Source: Arthrobacter jiangjiafuii (GTDB taxonomy: Bacteria > Actinomycetota > Actinomycetes > Actinomycetales > Micrococcaceae). Taken from it: a stretch of 64,000 bases of DNA. The stretch lies in contig NZ_CP076022.1 of NCBI RefSeq assembly GCF_018622995.1, positions 3,038,001 to 3,102,000 of the forward strand, read 5' to 3'. A model generated the notes under the pieces. That model was not told the origin of the DNA. It saw nothing but the letters and a program-made list of their open reading frames with translations, and searched no databases. Shown here piece after piece: positions 42,001 to 51,243 of the stretch. The translations under genes and the position numbers were made by a program. Position 1 is the stretch's first letter; every line of letters starts with the position of its first letter.

Positions 42001-42768
42001 CTACCCCTGGAAGACCGGCTTGCGCTTCTCGATGAAGGCGGAGAACCCCTCGGCGTAGTCATCGGTGCCGCAGAGCACGCCCTGGGCCTTGTTTTCCTCT
42101 TCCATGGCCGTCCACAGCCCCACCCGGGAGTCGCGGATCTGCGCCACCAGCTCCTTCGAGGCAAGGAACGCCCCGGTCGCACCGGTGGCCACCCGCGCCA
42201 CGATCTCCCGGGTGCGGTCCAGCAGTTCGTCGGCGGCGAAGGCCCGGCTGAACAGTCCGGCCGCCACGGCTTCGGATCCGCTCATCAGGTCAGCGGTGTA
42301 GATCAGGTCCAGGGTGCGGTGTGCGCCGAGGCGTTCGGTGAAGAGCCAGTGGCCGCCGGAATCCAGGGTGGCGCCGAGGTTCGCAAACGGGGAACCGATC
42401 TTGGCGTTCTCCGCAACATAGACGACGTCGGCGGCCACCAGCAGCCCGAGCCCGACGCCGAGGCAGGCGCCCTGCGCGGCGGCGAAGGTGGGGGCCGGGA
42501 AGGCCGCCATTTTCTTCAGCAGCGGTGTGACCAGGCCGCCCAGGTAGGCGTAGGCGTCGTCGTTGGCGGGGTCCACGGTGGAGATGTCGCGGCCGGCGCA
42601 GAAGGCCCGGCCCTCGCCGCGCAGCAGGAGGGCTCGCACTCCGGCCGCTTCGGCGTCGTCGTACGCCTGGGAGAGCTCCGCCAGCGCCTCCTCGTTCAGC
42701 GCGTTCAGCTTTTGCGGCGCGTTCAGGACTACTTCGGCGATGCCGTCGTTGATGTGCAGCTCAATCAA
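42001..42768 (-). CDS. paaG: Enoyl-CoA hydratase/isomerase, PaaG-like (oxepin-forming isomerase)
   Basis: A 255-residue crotonase-fold enzyme. GRAFCAGRDIS and GACLGVGLGLLVAADVVYV form the oxyanion hole. LGATLDSGGHW carries the Asp-x-GG that in PaaG is the isomerase residue, rather than the Glu of PaaF-type hydratases. It converts ring-1,2-epoxyphenylacetyl-CoA to oxepin-CoA. The start is TTG with GGAG upstream, 45 bases after the paaE stop, in the same transcription unit. A PaaF hydratase role cannot be fully excluded. Confidence 0.85.
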   Translation of the reverse strand: MIELHINDGIAEVVLNAPQKLNALNEEALAELSQAYDDAEAAGVRALLLRGEGRAFCAGRDISTVDPANDDAYAYLGGLVTPLLKKMAAFPAPTFAAAQGACLGVGLGLLVAADVVYVAENAKIGSPFANLGATLDSGGHWLFTERLGAHRTLDLIYTADLMSGSEAVAAGLFSRAFAADELLDRTREIVARVATGATGAFLASKELVAQIRDSRVGLWTAMEEENKAQGVLCGTDDYAEGFSAFIEKRKPVFQG

Positions 42769-42813
42769 GGGATGCTCCGCTTCTTTGGGGGCGTGGGGCT
42801 TAAGCGTGGGGGC

Positions 42814-44040
42814 TCAGGCGTCGTAGTCGACGGTGACGTCGGAGCTGGTGGGCCGGGACTGGCAGGTCAGGATGTAGCCCTTCTCCAGCTCGTCCGGTTC
42901 CAGCGCGTAGTTCTCTTCCATCTCCACGGTGCCGGTGACCAATTTGGCCCGGCAGGTGCCGCAGACGCCGCCGGCGCAGGCGAACGGCACGTCGGGACGC
43001 ACGCGCAGCGCTGCGTTGAGGATGGTTTCACGGGCATGGGTGGGGCTGGCGACCTTGCCCTGCAGTCCGTCCAGCCGGAACGTGATGTCGTATGCCTCGG
43101 CCCCGGGGTCGGCGACAACCGGCCGGCCGGCCTGCCCCTCGGGACGGTTGGGCTGCCCGGTGGTGAAGAGTTCGAAGCGGATCTTTTCAGCCTCGACCCC
43201 GCGGTCCGCGAGGGTGTCCCGGCACATCTGCACGAGTTCGAAGGGCCCGCAGAGGAACCATTCATCCACGTTGCGGGTGGGCAGCACGGAGTCGATCAGG
43301 GCGGCAAGCTTCTCGGCATCGATCCGGCCGGTGAGCAGCGGCGAGATGCGCTGTTCGCGGGAGAGCACGTGGTGCAGCGCGAACCGGGACGGATACTTGT
43401 CCTTCAGGTCCGCCAGCTCCTCCAGGAACATGACGTCCATGGCGGCCTTGTTCGCGTAGACCAGGTCAAACCGCACGGTTTCGGAGGCGGCCAGTACGGT
43501 GCGGGCAATGGAGATCACCGGGGTGATGCCGGAGCCGGCGGCCACGGCCACGAAGACGTCCTCGGTGCTGAGGTCGATGTCCTCGGGGTGGTTCAGCCCG
43601 TTCATCGGATGCTTCGAAATAAACCCGCCGGAGGGGCTCATCACGTCCAGCACGTCGCCGGCCTTGAGGAACTCATTGGCCCAACTGGAGAACAGCCCGC
43701 CCAGGTCGCGCTTGATGGCGACCCGGATCTCACCGGGCTTCGGTTCGGCGCAGATGGAGTAGCTGCGCCGGATCTCCTGGCCCTCCAGTGTGGTGCGCAG
43801 GGCCACGTACTGCCCGGGCAGGTAATCGTAGGAGCCTTCGAGGGACTCGGGCACGGCAAAGGTGACCTCGATGGCATCTTCGGTCAGGCGACGGACTTCC
43901 GCGACGGTCAGGGGGTGGAACGCCGTGCGGCGGGTCGGCACGGCGGCCGACGACGACGGCGCGGCGGCAGGCGCTGAAGGTGCGGCGGCAGGCGCTGCGC
44001 CCGGCTCGAGGGCTGTCTCGGCGGGAAGGGAAGTTGTCAT
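42814..44040 (-). CDS. paaE: Phenylacetyl-CoA epoxidase reductase subunit (PaaE)
   Basis: A 408-residue reductase carrying electrons from NADPH to the epoxidase. The FAD domain (RRSYSICAEPKPGEIRVAIK, about 95-115), an NAD domain and a C-terminal [2Fe-2S] domain (CAGGVCGTCRAKL, then CQSRP) are in the right order. The N-terminus has an Ala/Pro-rich extension of some 40 residues. It follows paaD by three bases. It is a normal-length PaaE apart from the tail. Confidence 0.94.
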   Translation of the reverse strand: MTTSLPAETALEPGAAPAAAPSAPAAAPSSSAAVPTRRTAFHPLTVAEVRRLTEDAIEVTFAVPESLEGSYDYLPGQYVALRTTLEGQEIRRSYSICAEPKPGEIRVAIKRDLGGLFSSWANEFLKAGDVLDVMSPSGGFISKHPMNGLNHPEDIDLSTEDVFVAVAAGSGITPVISIARTVLAASETVRFDLVYANKAAMDVMFLEELADLKDKYPSRFALHHVLSREQRISPLLTGRIDAEKLAALIDSVLPTRNVDEWFLCGPFELVQMCRDTLADRGVEAEKIRFELFTTGQPNRPEGQAGRPVVADPGAEAYDITFRLDGLQGKVASPTHARETILNAALRVRPDVPFACAGGVCGTCRAKLVTGTVEMEENYALEPDELEKGYILTCQSRPTSSDVTVDYDA

Positions 44041-44043
44041 GGG

Positions 44044-44568
44044 TTAGAGCACCTTGAAGTAGTCGAAGGGTTCGCTGCAGTCCTGGCAGACGTAGAGGGC
44101 CTTGCAGGAGGTGGAGCCGAAGCGGGTGAGTTCACGGGTGTTAAGGGAGGAGCACTGCGGGCACTTCACGCTCAGACCCAGCCGGACCGGACCGGCGGCG
44201 GCCTTGCCGGTGGGCGGGGCGATGCCGTAGGCGTTGAGCTTGGCCTTGCCTGCCTCACTCATCCAGTCGGTGGTCCAGGCCGGGGCAAGGACCAGGTCCA
44301 CCCGCACCTGCCCGTACCCGGCGGTGTTCAGCGCAGCAGTGACATCCTCTCGGATGGCATCCATGGCCGGGCAGCCGGAGTACGTCGGCGTGATCGTCAC
44401 GGTGACGGCTCCGGGCCCGGTCAGTTCCACGCCGCGGAGCACACCGAGGTCCTCAATGGTCAGCACGGGAATCTCGGGGTCGCACACCGTGGCGGCAATG
44501 TCCCAGGCCTTGGCGCCGGCCGGATCAACGGGACGGAGTTCGTCGACGGTCTGCTCCAGATCGGTCAT
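44044..44568 (-). CDS. paaD: Phenylacetyl-CoA epoxidase maturation subunit (PaaD)
   Basis: A 174-residue MIP18/DUF59 protein. WDIAATVCDPEIPVLTIEDLGVLRGV starts the domain, and the C-terminal half has a zinc-type Cys cluster (VKCPQCSSLNTRELTRFGS...CQDCSEPFDYFKV). It helps assemble the metal centre of the epoxidase. It begins five bases after paaC and ends three bases before paaE. Confidence 0.94.
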   Translation of the reverse strand: MTDLEQTVDELRPVDPAGAKAWDIAATVCDPEIPVLTIEDLGVLRGVELTGPGAVTVTITPTYSGCPAMDAIREDVTAALNTAGYGQVRVDLVLAPAWTTDWMSEAGKAKLNAYGIAPPTGKAAAGPVRLGLSVKCPQCSSLNTRELTRFGSTSCKALYVCQDCSEPFDYFKVL

Positions 44569-44573
44569 GGCTG

Positions 44574-45398
44574 CTACCAGCTGGCGCCGGGATGCTCGCG
44601 GGCCAGGACCTGCATCTCGGCCAGCAGGTATCCCAGGTGTTCGCTGTGCTGTCCGCGGCGTCCGCCGCCCGGGGCGGCCGGAACCTGCGGAACCTCGAGC
44701 CCTGCTTCACGCAGGACGGCGCCGATGCCGGCGTCGAAGTTTGCGCGCAGGGCCGAGGGCAGCGGCGCGACGCCGTTCCCGGCGAGGGCGCGCACGGCGT
44801 CGTCGTCCTCGAACAGCTCTCCCACATACGGCCAGGTCAGTTCCAGCGCGCGGCTGATGCGGCGGCGGGATTCCTCGGTGCCGCCGGCCAGGCGCAGGAT
44901 CCACTGGGCGCTGTGGTCGCGGTGGTAGTCGACTTCCTTGACGGCCTTGGCGCTGATGGCAGCCAGGGTGGGGTCGGTGGAGGACAGCAGCGCAGTGTAC
45001 AGCTCGAACTGGTAGAAGGAGACCACCAGCTGGCGGGCGATGGTCAGCCCGAAGTCCCCGTTGGGCTGCTCGAACAGGTGCGCGGAGCGGAATTCGCCCT
45101 CGCGGCGCCAGTACGCCAGGTCGTCTTCGGTCTTCGAAGTGGCCGAGCCGGCGTAGGTGAGGAAGGACCGGGCGTGCCCGAGCAGGTCGAGGGCGATGTT
45201 GCCCAGGGCCACATCCTCCTCGAGCTCGGGGGCGCGGGAAATCCACCAGCCCAGGCGCTGGGCCAGGATCAGGGAGTCATCGCCCAGGCGCAGCGCGTAC
45301 TCGGCGGCGTCGGCTGGCGCCTTGGTGCCGGAAGCGCTGATGTCCTCGGGCCGCAGGGCGTTGCCGGGGGTGATGCGGGTGGCGCTGTCGGAGCTCAC
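44574..45398 (-). CDS. paaC: Phenylacetyl-CoA epoxidase structural subunit (PaaC)
   Basis: A 274-residue ferritin-like four-helix protein. LGWWISRAPELEEDVALGNIALDLLGHARSFL is the PaaC signature; it forms a heterodimer with PaaA but does not hold the di-iron site. Its GTG start overlaps the paaB stop by four bases (GTGA). Ordering paaA-B-C-D-E is canonical. Confidence 0.95.
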   Translation of the reverse strand: MSSDSATRITPGNALRPEDISASGTKAPADAAEYALRLGDDSLILAQRLGWWISRAPELEEDVALGNIALDLLGHARSFLTYAGSATSKTEDDLAYWRREGEFRSAHLFEQPNGDFGLTIARQLVVSFYQFELYTALLSSTDPTLAAISAKAVKEVDYHRDHSAQWILRLAGGTEESRRRISRALELTWPYVGELFEDDDAVRALAGNGVAPLPSALRANFDAGIGAVLREAGLEVPQVPAAPGGGRRGQHSEHLGYLLAEMQVLAREHPGASW

Positions 45399-45772
45399 AG
45401 GTGCTTCACTCCTTCGGACTTGGTGTAGTACGTGGCGTGCCGGTAGTCCTTGCCCTGCGGGGATTCGAAGAACTGTCCCTTGGAGTCGGGGTCGGAGGCA
45501 ATAATGGCCGACGCCGGCACCACCCAGAGCGAAACGCCCTCGTTGCGGCGGGTGTAGAGGTCGCGGGCGTTGCGGACCGCCATGTCAGCGTCTGGTGCGT
45601 GCAGCGACCCGGCGTGGACGTGGGACAGCCCGCGCGAGGAGCGCACAAAGACCTCCCACAGCGGCCAGGCCGAGCTCAGGGCTGCGGCTTCGGCCGCCGT
45701 CCCCGCTTCAGCGGAAGTCTGCGTGCCGACGGGCTTGGCGCCGTCGTCGCCCGTTGTTGAACCGGAAACCAT
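45395..45772 (-). CDS. paaB: Phenylacetyl-CoA epoxidase subunit (PaaB)
   Basis: A 125-residue protein with the PaaB core WPLWEVFVRSSRGLSHVHAGSLHAPDADMAVRNARDLYTRR (about 37-75), preceded by an Ala-rich tail of about 35 residues longer than in enteric PaaB (95 residues). PaaB is thought to bridge the PaaAC dimers. Three bases separate it from paaA; it overlaps paaC. Confidence 0.94.
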   Translation of the reverse strand: MVSGSTTGDDGAKPVGTQTSAEAGTAAEAAALSSAWPLWEVFVRSSRGLSHVHAGSLHAPDADMAVRNARDLYTRRNEGVSLWVVPASAIIASDPDSKGQFFESPQGKDYRHATYYTKSEGVKHL

Positions 45773-45775
45773 AAT

Positions 45776-46807
45776 TCAAGCCACCTCGGTCTTTCGTGCC
45801 TGTGCCGCTGATTGTTTTGCCGCGTAAGCGGCTGCTGCTTCGCGCACCCAGGCGCCGTTCTCATGTGCCTCGCGGCGGCGTGCCAGACGCTGCGCGTTGC
45901 AGGGCCCGCGGCCGGCGAGGACTTCCTTGAACTCCGCCCAGTCCAGCGGCGCATGCTCCCACTGCTTGGTGTCCTCGTTGTAGCGGATCTGGTCATCGGG
46001 CAGGGTCAGGCCGAGCGCCTTGACCTGCTCCACGATCATGCCGACAAAGCGCGAGCGCAGTTCGTCGTTGGAAAAGCGCTTGATGTTCCAGGCCATGGAC
46101 TGCTTGGAGTTGGGCGAATCATCGTCCGGCGGGCCGAACATCATCAGTGACGGGGCGTACCAGCGGTTGATGGCATCCTGCGCCATTTCCCGCTGCGCCT
46201 CGGTGCCGTTGGCCAGTTCCAGGAGGATCTCGAATCCCTGCCGCTGGTGGAAGGACTCTTCCTTGCAGACCCGCACCATGGCCCGGCCGTAGGGCCCGTA
46301 GGACGCCCGGCACAGCGGGACCTGGTTGCAGATGGCGGCGCCGTCAACGAGCCAGCCGATGGCACCCATGTCCGCCCAGCTCAGGGTGGGGTAGTTGAAA
46401 ATCGAGGAATAGCGGGCCTTGCCGGCAATCAGGTCCTCGGTCATCTTCTCGCGCGGCGTGCCCAGCGTCTCGGCTGCGGAGTAGAGGTAGAGCCCGTGGC
46501 CGGCCTCATCCTGGACCTTGGCCATCAGGATGGACTTGCGCTTGAGCGAGGGGGCCCGGGTGATCCAGTTGGCCTCGGGCTGCATCCCGATGATCTCGGA
46601 GTGCGCATGCTGGGAGATCTGCCGGACCAGGGTCTTGCGGTAGGCCTCAGGCATCCAGTCCCGCGGCTCGATCCGGGAGTCCTCCGCCAGCAGGTGCTCG
46701 AAGTACGCCTCCGGGCCCTGGGAGTCGGGGCCGGAGCCGCTGGGGAAACCGGAGCCTGCGGACGGAACGGCCTGCAGGTCGGGGGATGCATCGGTCTGCA
46801 ATGACAT
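45776..46807 (-). CDS. paaA: Phenylacetyl-CoA epoxidase catalytic subunit (PaaA)
   Basis: A 343-residue di-iron protein. EX28-37DEXXH motifs are evident: [19 protein letters not shown] (ligands Glu/His) and the second [17 protein letters not shown]. It epoxidises phenylacetyl-CoA. The ATG at 46807 is chosen because GAGG lies eight bases upstream; the upstream in-frame GTG overlaps that site. It is the first gene of paaABCDE-paaG. A TetR-type operator lies 70-90 bases upstream. Confidence 0.96.
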   Translation of the reverse strand: MSLQTDASPDLQAVPSAGSGFPSGSGPDSQGPEAYFEHLLAEDSRIEPRDWMPEAYRKTLVRQISQHAHSEIIGMQPEANWITRAPSLKRKSILMAKVQDEAGHGLYLYSAAETLGTPREKMTEDLIAGKARYSSIFNYPTLSWADMGAIGWLVDGAAICNQVPLCRASYGPYGRAMVRVCKEESFHQRQGFEILLELANGTEAQREMAQDAINRWYAPSLMMFGPPDDDSPNSKQSMAWNIKRFSNDELRSRFVGMIVEQVKALGLTLPDDQIRYNEDTKQWEHAPLDWAEFKEVLAGRGPCNAQRLARRREAHENGAWVREAAAAYAAKQSAAQARKTEVA

Positions 46808-46874
46808 GGGAGTCACCTCACTGTGCGGGGGCGAAGGCGGGCGGAACGAATACCGGACGCAAGGCGCCCCGGTG

Positions 46875-46896
46875 AATTACCGACCGTTCGTTCAGG
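46875..46896. promoter_or_regulatory. Candidate PaaR operator in the paaA promoter
   Basis: On the minus strand this 22-base stretch reads CCTGAACGAACGG then TCGGTAATT. It fits the corynebacterial PaaR consensus core (ACCGnnCGnnCGGT with ACT/AGT ends) with one or two mismatches and shares CGGTCGGTAAT with the paaZ site. Confidence 0.6.
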
Positions 46897-46932
46897 ATAT
46901 GCGTGTGAGCGCCGACACGTCAAGATGTGTCA

Positions 46933-46970
46933 CTAGATAGACAGCCGAACTAGTTAATGCCAGTATCTAG
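46933..46970. promoter_or_regulatory. Inverted repeat upstream of the PadR gene
   Basis: CTAGATA (46933-46939) and TATCTAG (46964-46970) are perfect inverted arms 24 bases apart, ending two bases before the PadR GTG; AACTAGTT in between is itself palindromic. A PadR autoregulatory site is plausible. The position also suggests a leaderless or near-leaderless transcript. Confidence 0.45.
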
Positions 46971-46972
46971 CC

Positions 46973-47347
46973 GTGCAGACAACTTCCTGGCCCAGCGACT
47001 GGATGCGGGCAGCCCTGGGCCTGTGCGTCCTGAAGGCGCTCGACGGCGGAGCCACCTATGGATATGCGATCGCCTCTGCCCTGGAAGAACAAGGCTTTGG
47101 CACCGTGAAGGGCGGAACGCTCTATCCGTTGCTCACCCGCTTCGAGGCTGCCGGCTGGGTCACTATCCAGTGGCAGGCCGGCGACGGAGGTCCCGGCCGC
47201 AAGTATTTCTCGCTGACCAGGCAGGGCCGGCGGGAACTGGCCGAACAGCGGCAGCTCTGGGACCTGTTCACCGGCACCGTGAAAACCCACCTGCACCGGC
47301 AGGAACATGATGAAGACCCCGAAGGGATGACCGATGGAAACCCGTGA
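46973..47347 (+). CDS. PadR-family transcriptional regulator
   Basis: A 124-residue winged-helix regulator. GLCVLKALDGGATYGYAIASALEE and GTVKGGTLYPLLTRFEAAGWV are the PadR helices and wing. The start is GTG with no strong ribosome site; an inverted repeat is directly upstream. Its last 14 bases overlap the start of a HAAS-type membrane protein, the usual PadR partner in actinobacteria and firmicutes. It is divergent from paaA but PadR of this type is more likely to control its own partner. Confidence 0.88.
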   Translation: MQTTSWPSDWMRAALGLCVLKALDGGATYGYAIASALEEQGFGTVKGGTLYPLLTRFEAAGWVTIQWQAGDGGPGRKYFSLTRQGRRELAEQRQLWDLFTGTVKTHLHRQEHDEDPEGMTDGNP

Positions 47348-48056
47348 CGGCGCCCCCGCTGCGAAGCCGGACAAAGCCACGCGGCGCTGGTTCGACGATT
47401 TCACCGTGGAGCTGCGGATGCTCGATGTTCCGGGAGACGCGATTGGCGACGCCGTGGCCTCTGTCCGGGAATTCCTCGCCGATTCCGGCGACTCACCGCA
47501 GGCGGCCTTCGGCAACCCGCGCGAATATGCGGCCAGCCTGGACCTGCCCCGCACTCCGGGGACCCGTTCCGCCCTGGCTGCAGTGCTGGTTCCCACCTGC
47601 CTGGGCCTGCTGGGATTCTTTGCGGTGGCCGCCGCGGTCAGTTCCACCGATGCCAGAGTTGCCGTCACCGTGCCCGGTTTGCTGCTGGTGCTGACAGCCC
47701 TGGCCCTGGCGGCGTGCGCACCCCTGCTGCTGGGCTTCCTGGTGCGTGGCTCGGCCTGGCGGGCCGGCCTATCCGGAGCTGCAGTGTTCGCGGCCCAGCT
47801 TGCGCTCGGACTGCTGGCCCGGGATGTTGTGCTCTTTACCTTCCCTGCCGTGCCCATCGCCCTGATTGGCGGAGCCGTACTGCTCTCCACCTCGCTGTGG
47901 GGCCAGTTCCGGAAAGGAGCTACCGATGACCCGGTCGTGGATCCGCTGTCCGGGCCGCCGCACCGCTCCTTCGGCCTGACGGTGCTGGAGGTCCTCGGCA
48001 ACTGGATGCTCTTCCTGGGCGCCGCAGCCATGGCTGCCTGGTTCCTGCTGCGCTGA
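47334..48056 (+). CDS. PadR-associated membrane protein (HAAS/DUF1700-like)
   Basis: A 240-residue membrane protein. The N-terminal 75 residues form a soluble helical domain (RRWFDDFTVELRMLDVPGDAIGDAVASVREFL) like the HAAS signalling domain. It is followed by about five to six membrane helices (VLVPTCLGLLGFFAVAAAV and others) ending WMLFLGAAAMAAWFLLR. It overlaps the PadR stop, so production is coupled. Function unknown. Confidence 0.75.
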   Translation: METRDGAPAAKPDKATRRWFDDFTVELRMLDVPGDAIGDAVASVREFLADSGDSPQAAFGNPREYAASLDLPRTPGTRSALAAVLVPTCLGLLGFFAVAAAVSSTDARVAVTVPGLLLVLTALALAACAPLLLGFLVRGSAWRAGLSGAAVFAAQLALGLLARDVVLFTFPAVPIALIGGAVLLSTSLWGQFRKGATDDPVVDPLSGPPHRSFGLTVLEVLGNWMLFLGAAAMAAWFLLR

Positions 48057-48070
48057 GTCAGGCCGCCGAG

Positions 48071-48925
48071 TCAGCCCCACACCTCACGGACCTGCTCCGC
48101 GACCGCGGCCGCGCCGGCGTAACCGGCCCGCGCCGCAGCGGCCCGCCATGCCGGATCCAGGGAGTGCCGGCCCATGGTTGCCCGCGCCGCCCGGTCCGGC
48201 GTGAGCGCAATGCTTCGGGTACCGGGCCCCAGTGCGGCCAGTTCCGCCCGGATCCCCCAGCGCCGGCGCACCGTCTGGGCGATGGGCGCCACGGCAACCA
48301 CGGCGGAGCAACCGGCGGCCAGGTCCGCATTGGTCGAGGACACCGAGCCGCCGTCAATGTACATCCGTCCGCCGATCGGAATCGCCGGCCAGACCGTGGG
48401 CACGGCACAGCTGGCAGCCACGGCATCCACCAGTCCCACCCCGGTGTTGCGGTCAAACACCCGGCGTTCGCCGCTGACGGCATCGATCGCGGTGATCATC
48501 AGCGGCGCCTCCGGCCAGCCGCCGCCGCCGATCCGCTTTTCGATGACAGCCAGGCGCACCTCGGGATCCACTGTCCTTGCCCTCAGTGCCGCCCGGCCGA
48601 TGCGGCGGCCAATCGCGGCGTCGGACCCGCCCAGCAGCTTGGGTCCCACCAGTTTGCTGATGCTGCGCAGGCCAAGCGCCGCCGGGATCTCGTCCCCGGG
48701 CGGCGCCAATTGCCGGCGGTAGGCGTCCTCCAGTGCTACGCCGCTGCGGAGCCGGGTGCCCACGACCGACCCTGCGGAGGTGCCGATAACGACGTCGGCC
48801 GCCCCCAGATCCAGGCCGCGCTCGGCCAGCCCCAGCAGCAGGCCGATCTCCCAGCCGATCCCGCTCAGCCCACCCCCGCCGAGCACCAAGGCCCTGCCGG
48901 TGGTGGATGGTTCCCCTGCTGTCAT
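48071..48925 (-). CDS. Patatin-like phospholipase
   Basis: A 284-residue patatin-domain hydrolase. LGGGGLSGIGWEIG (oxyanion hole), GTSAGSVVGT with nucleophile Ser50 and MYIDGGSVSSTNADLA with the Asp of the catalytic dyad are all present. Cytoplasmic or membrane-associated lipid acyl hydrolase. GGGAGA precedes the ATG. It converges on the HAAS-type gene with a 14-base gap. Confidence 0.9.
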   Translation of the reverse strand: MTAGEPSTTGRALVLGGGGLSGIGWEIGLLLGLAERGLDLGAADVVIGTSAGSVVGTRLRSGVALEDAYRRQLAPPGDEIPAALGLRSISKLVGPKLLGGSDAAIGRRIGRAALRARTVDPEVRLAVIEKRIGGGGWPEAPLMITAIDAVSGERRVFDRNTGVGLVDAVAASCAVPTVWPAIPIGGRMYIDGGSVSSTNADLAAGCSAVVAVAPIAQTVRRRWGIRAELAALGPGTRSIALTPDRAARATMGRHSLDPAWRAAAARAGYAGAAAVAEQVREVWG

Positions 48926-49014
48926 GAGTTTCTCCCTGTCGCGGCACGGTAAGCCGCCAGCATAAACGGTGTGGGGCCCTTCGCCCCCCGGAGGCAGGTC
49001 GATATATTCGTCAG

Positions 49015-51201
49015 ATGACTACTTCTTCCACCCCTCCCGTTGCCAAAAAGGTCCCCACCGAACGCGTCCACCACGGAGACACCTTCGTTGACGACTATGA
49101 GTGGCTGCGGGAGAAGGAAAACCCCGACGTCGTAACCCACCTCAAGGCCGAGAACGCCTACATGGAAGAGGTCACCGCGCATCAGGAGAAGCTGCGCCAG
49201 GCCATCTTCGACGAGATCAAGAACCGCACCGAGGAAACCGACCTCTCCGTCCCGGCCCGCAAGAAGGGCTGGTGGTACTACACCCGCACCGAAGAGGGCA
49301 AGCAGTATGCGATCCACTGCCGCACCGCCGCGCAGGACACCGGCGACCTCGACGCGGACTGGACCCCGCCCGTCGTCGAGCCCGGCGTTCCGGTGCCCGG
49401 CGAGCAGATCCTGATCGACGGCAACGCCGAGGCCGAGGGCAAGCCGTTCTTCTCCCTTGGCGGCCTGGCCGTGACCGAGGACGGAAACCTGCTGGCCTAC
49501 TCCGAGGACAACGCCGGCGACGAACGCTTCACGCTGCGCATCAAGGACCTGCGCACCGGCACGCTGCTGCCGGACACCGTGGAGAACGTCTTCTACTCCC
49601 TGGCCTTCTCCCCCGACGGCTCCCGCGTCTTCTACACCGTCGTCGACGATTCCTGGCGCCCGTACCAAATCAAGGCCCACACCCTCGGCACCGAGGTGAG
49701 CGACGACGTCGTCATCTACCAGGAGGACGACGTCGCCATGTGGACGGGCTTTGACCTTTCCGCGGACCGCAAGCAGCTGCTGATCGGGATCAGCAACTCC
49801 GAATACTCCGAGTACCGGGTCCTGGACTTCGAGGATCCCGCCGGCGAGGTCCGCACCCTGATCCCGCGCAGCGAGCGGATCCTGTACGAGGCCGAGCCCG
49901 TGACCCTGGCCGGCGAGCGCCACTACCTGATCACGCACAACAAGGACGCCCTGAACTCCATGCTCTCGCTCGTGGCCGAGGCGGACTTCGCGCTGCCGCT
50001 GGCCGAGCAGCACTGGAACACGGTGGTGGCGCACGACGACGCCGTCCGCGTCAACGGCGCGGCCGTCACCAAAACCCATGTCATCGTCTCGGTCCGCAAG
50101 GACACCACCGAGCGGGTGCAGGTGCTCCCGCTGGAGGGGCTGGGCACCGAGATGCAGGGCGATCCCGTGGAGCCGGCCTTCGACGAGGAGCTCTACACCG
50201 CGAACCTGGCCAATGCCGAGTTTGATTCCCCGATCATCCGCCTGAGCTACACCTCCTACCTGACGCCTCCGCGCGTCTACGACTATGTGCTGGCCACCGG
50301 CGAGCTGGAGCTGCGCAAGGAAACCCCAGTCAAGGGCGGCTACAACCCGTCCGAATACGTTGCTGAGCGCGCCTGGGCAACGGCCGACGACGGCACGAAG
50401 ATTCCACTGTCGGTGCTGCGCCGGGCCGAGCTCAAGCAGGACGGAACCAACCCTGCCCTCGTCTACGCCTACGGCAGCTACGAGATCAGCATGGACCCGG
50501 CCTTCAACGTGGCCCGGCTGTCCCTGCTGGACCGCGGCGTGCTCTTCGTCGTCGCGCACATCCGCGGCGGCGGCGAAATGGGCCGGACCTGGTACGACCA
50601 GGGCAAGAAGCTGCAGAAGAAGAACACCTTCACCGACTTCGTGGCCGCCACCGACTACATTGCCTCCTCGGGCTGGGCCGACCCGTCCCGGATCGCGGCG
50701 ATGGGCGGTTCCGCCGGCGGACTGCTGATGGGCGCCGTCGCGAACCTGGCCCCGGAGAAGTACAAGGCGATCGTGGCGCAGGTGCCGTTCGTGGATGCCC
50801 TGACCACCATCCTGGATCCCGAGCTGCCGCTATCGGCGCTGGAGTGGGAGGAATGGGGCAATCCCATCACCGACCCCGAGGTCTACCGGTACATGAAGGA
50901 ATACACCCCGTATGAGAACGTCCGGGCCGTGGATTACCCGCGCATCGCCGCGGTGACCTCCTTCAACGACACCCGGGTGCTGTACGTGGAGCCGGCCAAG
51001 TGGGTGGCCAAGCTGCGCGAGGTGACCACCGGATCCGAGCCGATCGTCATGAAGATCGAGATGGACGGCGGACACGGCGGAGCCTCAGGCCGGTACGAGG
51101 CCTGGAAGGACCGGGCCTGGGACTACGCCTTTGTACTGGACGCCTTGGGCGCCACCGAGCCGATTCCAGCCCCTGCCAGCCAGGGCAGCACCGGAAACTG
51201 A
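49015..51201 (+). CDS. Oligopeptidase B-like S9 family serine peptidase
   Basis: A 728-residue two-domain prolyl-oligopeptidase-family enzyme. The N-terminal beta-propeller opens with DDYEWLREKENPDVVTHLKAEN, a PtrB hallmark. Catalytic residues: Ser566 in AMGGSAGGLLMG, Asp in FNDTRVLYVEPAKWV, His687 in DGGHGGASGR. Oligopeptidase B cuts short peptides after basic residues; charge-specific residues were not checked. No strong ribosome site precedes the ATG. The gene is transcribed divergently from the patatin gene. Confidence 0.93.
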   Translation: MTTSSTPPVAKKVPTERVHHGDTFVDDYEWLREKENPDVVTHLKAENAYMEEVTAHQEKLRQAIFDEIKNRTEETDLSVPARKKGWWYYTRTEEGKQYAIHCRTAAQDTGDLDADWTPPVVEPGVPVPGEQILIDGNAEAEGKPFFSLGGLAVTEDGNLLAYSEDNAGDERFTLRIKDLRTGTLLPDTVENVFYSLAFSPDGSRVFYTVVDDSWRPYQIKAHTLGTEVSDDVVIYQEDDVAMWTGFDLSADRKQLLIGISNSEYSEYRVLDFEDPAGEVRTLIPRSERILYEAEPVTLAGERHYLITHNKDALNSMLSLVAEADFALPLAEQHWNTVVAHDDAVRVNGAAVTKTHVIVSVRKDTTERVQVLPLEGLGTEMQGDPVEPAFDEELYTANLANAEFDSPIIRLSYTSYLTPPRVYDYVLATGELELRKETPVKGGYNPSEYVAERAWATADDGTKIPLSVLRRAELKQDGTNPALVYAYGSYEISMDPAFNVARLSLLDRGVLFVVAHIRGGGEMGRTWYDQGKKLQKKNTFTDFVAATDYIASSGWADPSRIAAMGGSAGGLLMGAVANLAPEKYKAIVAQVPFVDALTTILDPELPLSALEWEEWGNPITDPEVYRYMKEYTPYENVRAVDYPRIAAVTSFNDTRVLYVEPAKWVAKLREVTTGSEPIVMKIEMDGGHGGASGRYEAWKDRAWDYAFVLDALGATEPIPAPASQGSTGN

Positions 51202-51243
51202 CGGCTTAGTTCACCGCATTCCGCCGGCCCCGTGGCCGGGCGA

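Noticed and set aside
41959-43977. 672-codon plus-strand frame across paaG and paaE
   Set aside because: Pure shadow of the paa genes.
48922-50559. 545-codon frame antisense to the oligopeptidase gene
   Set aside because: Opposite an intact serine peptidase; composition is Val/Gly/Leu/Arg-rich without motifs.
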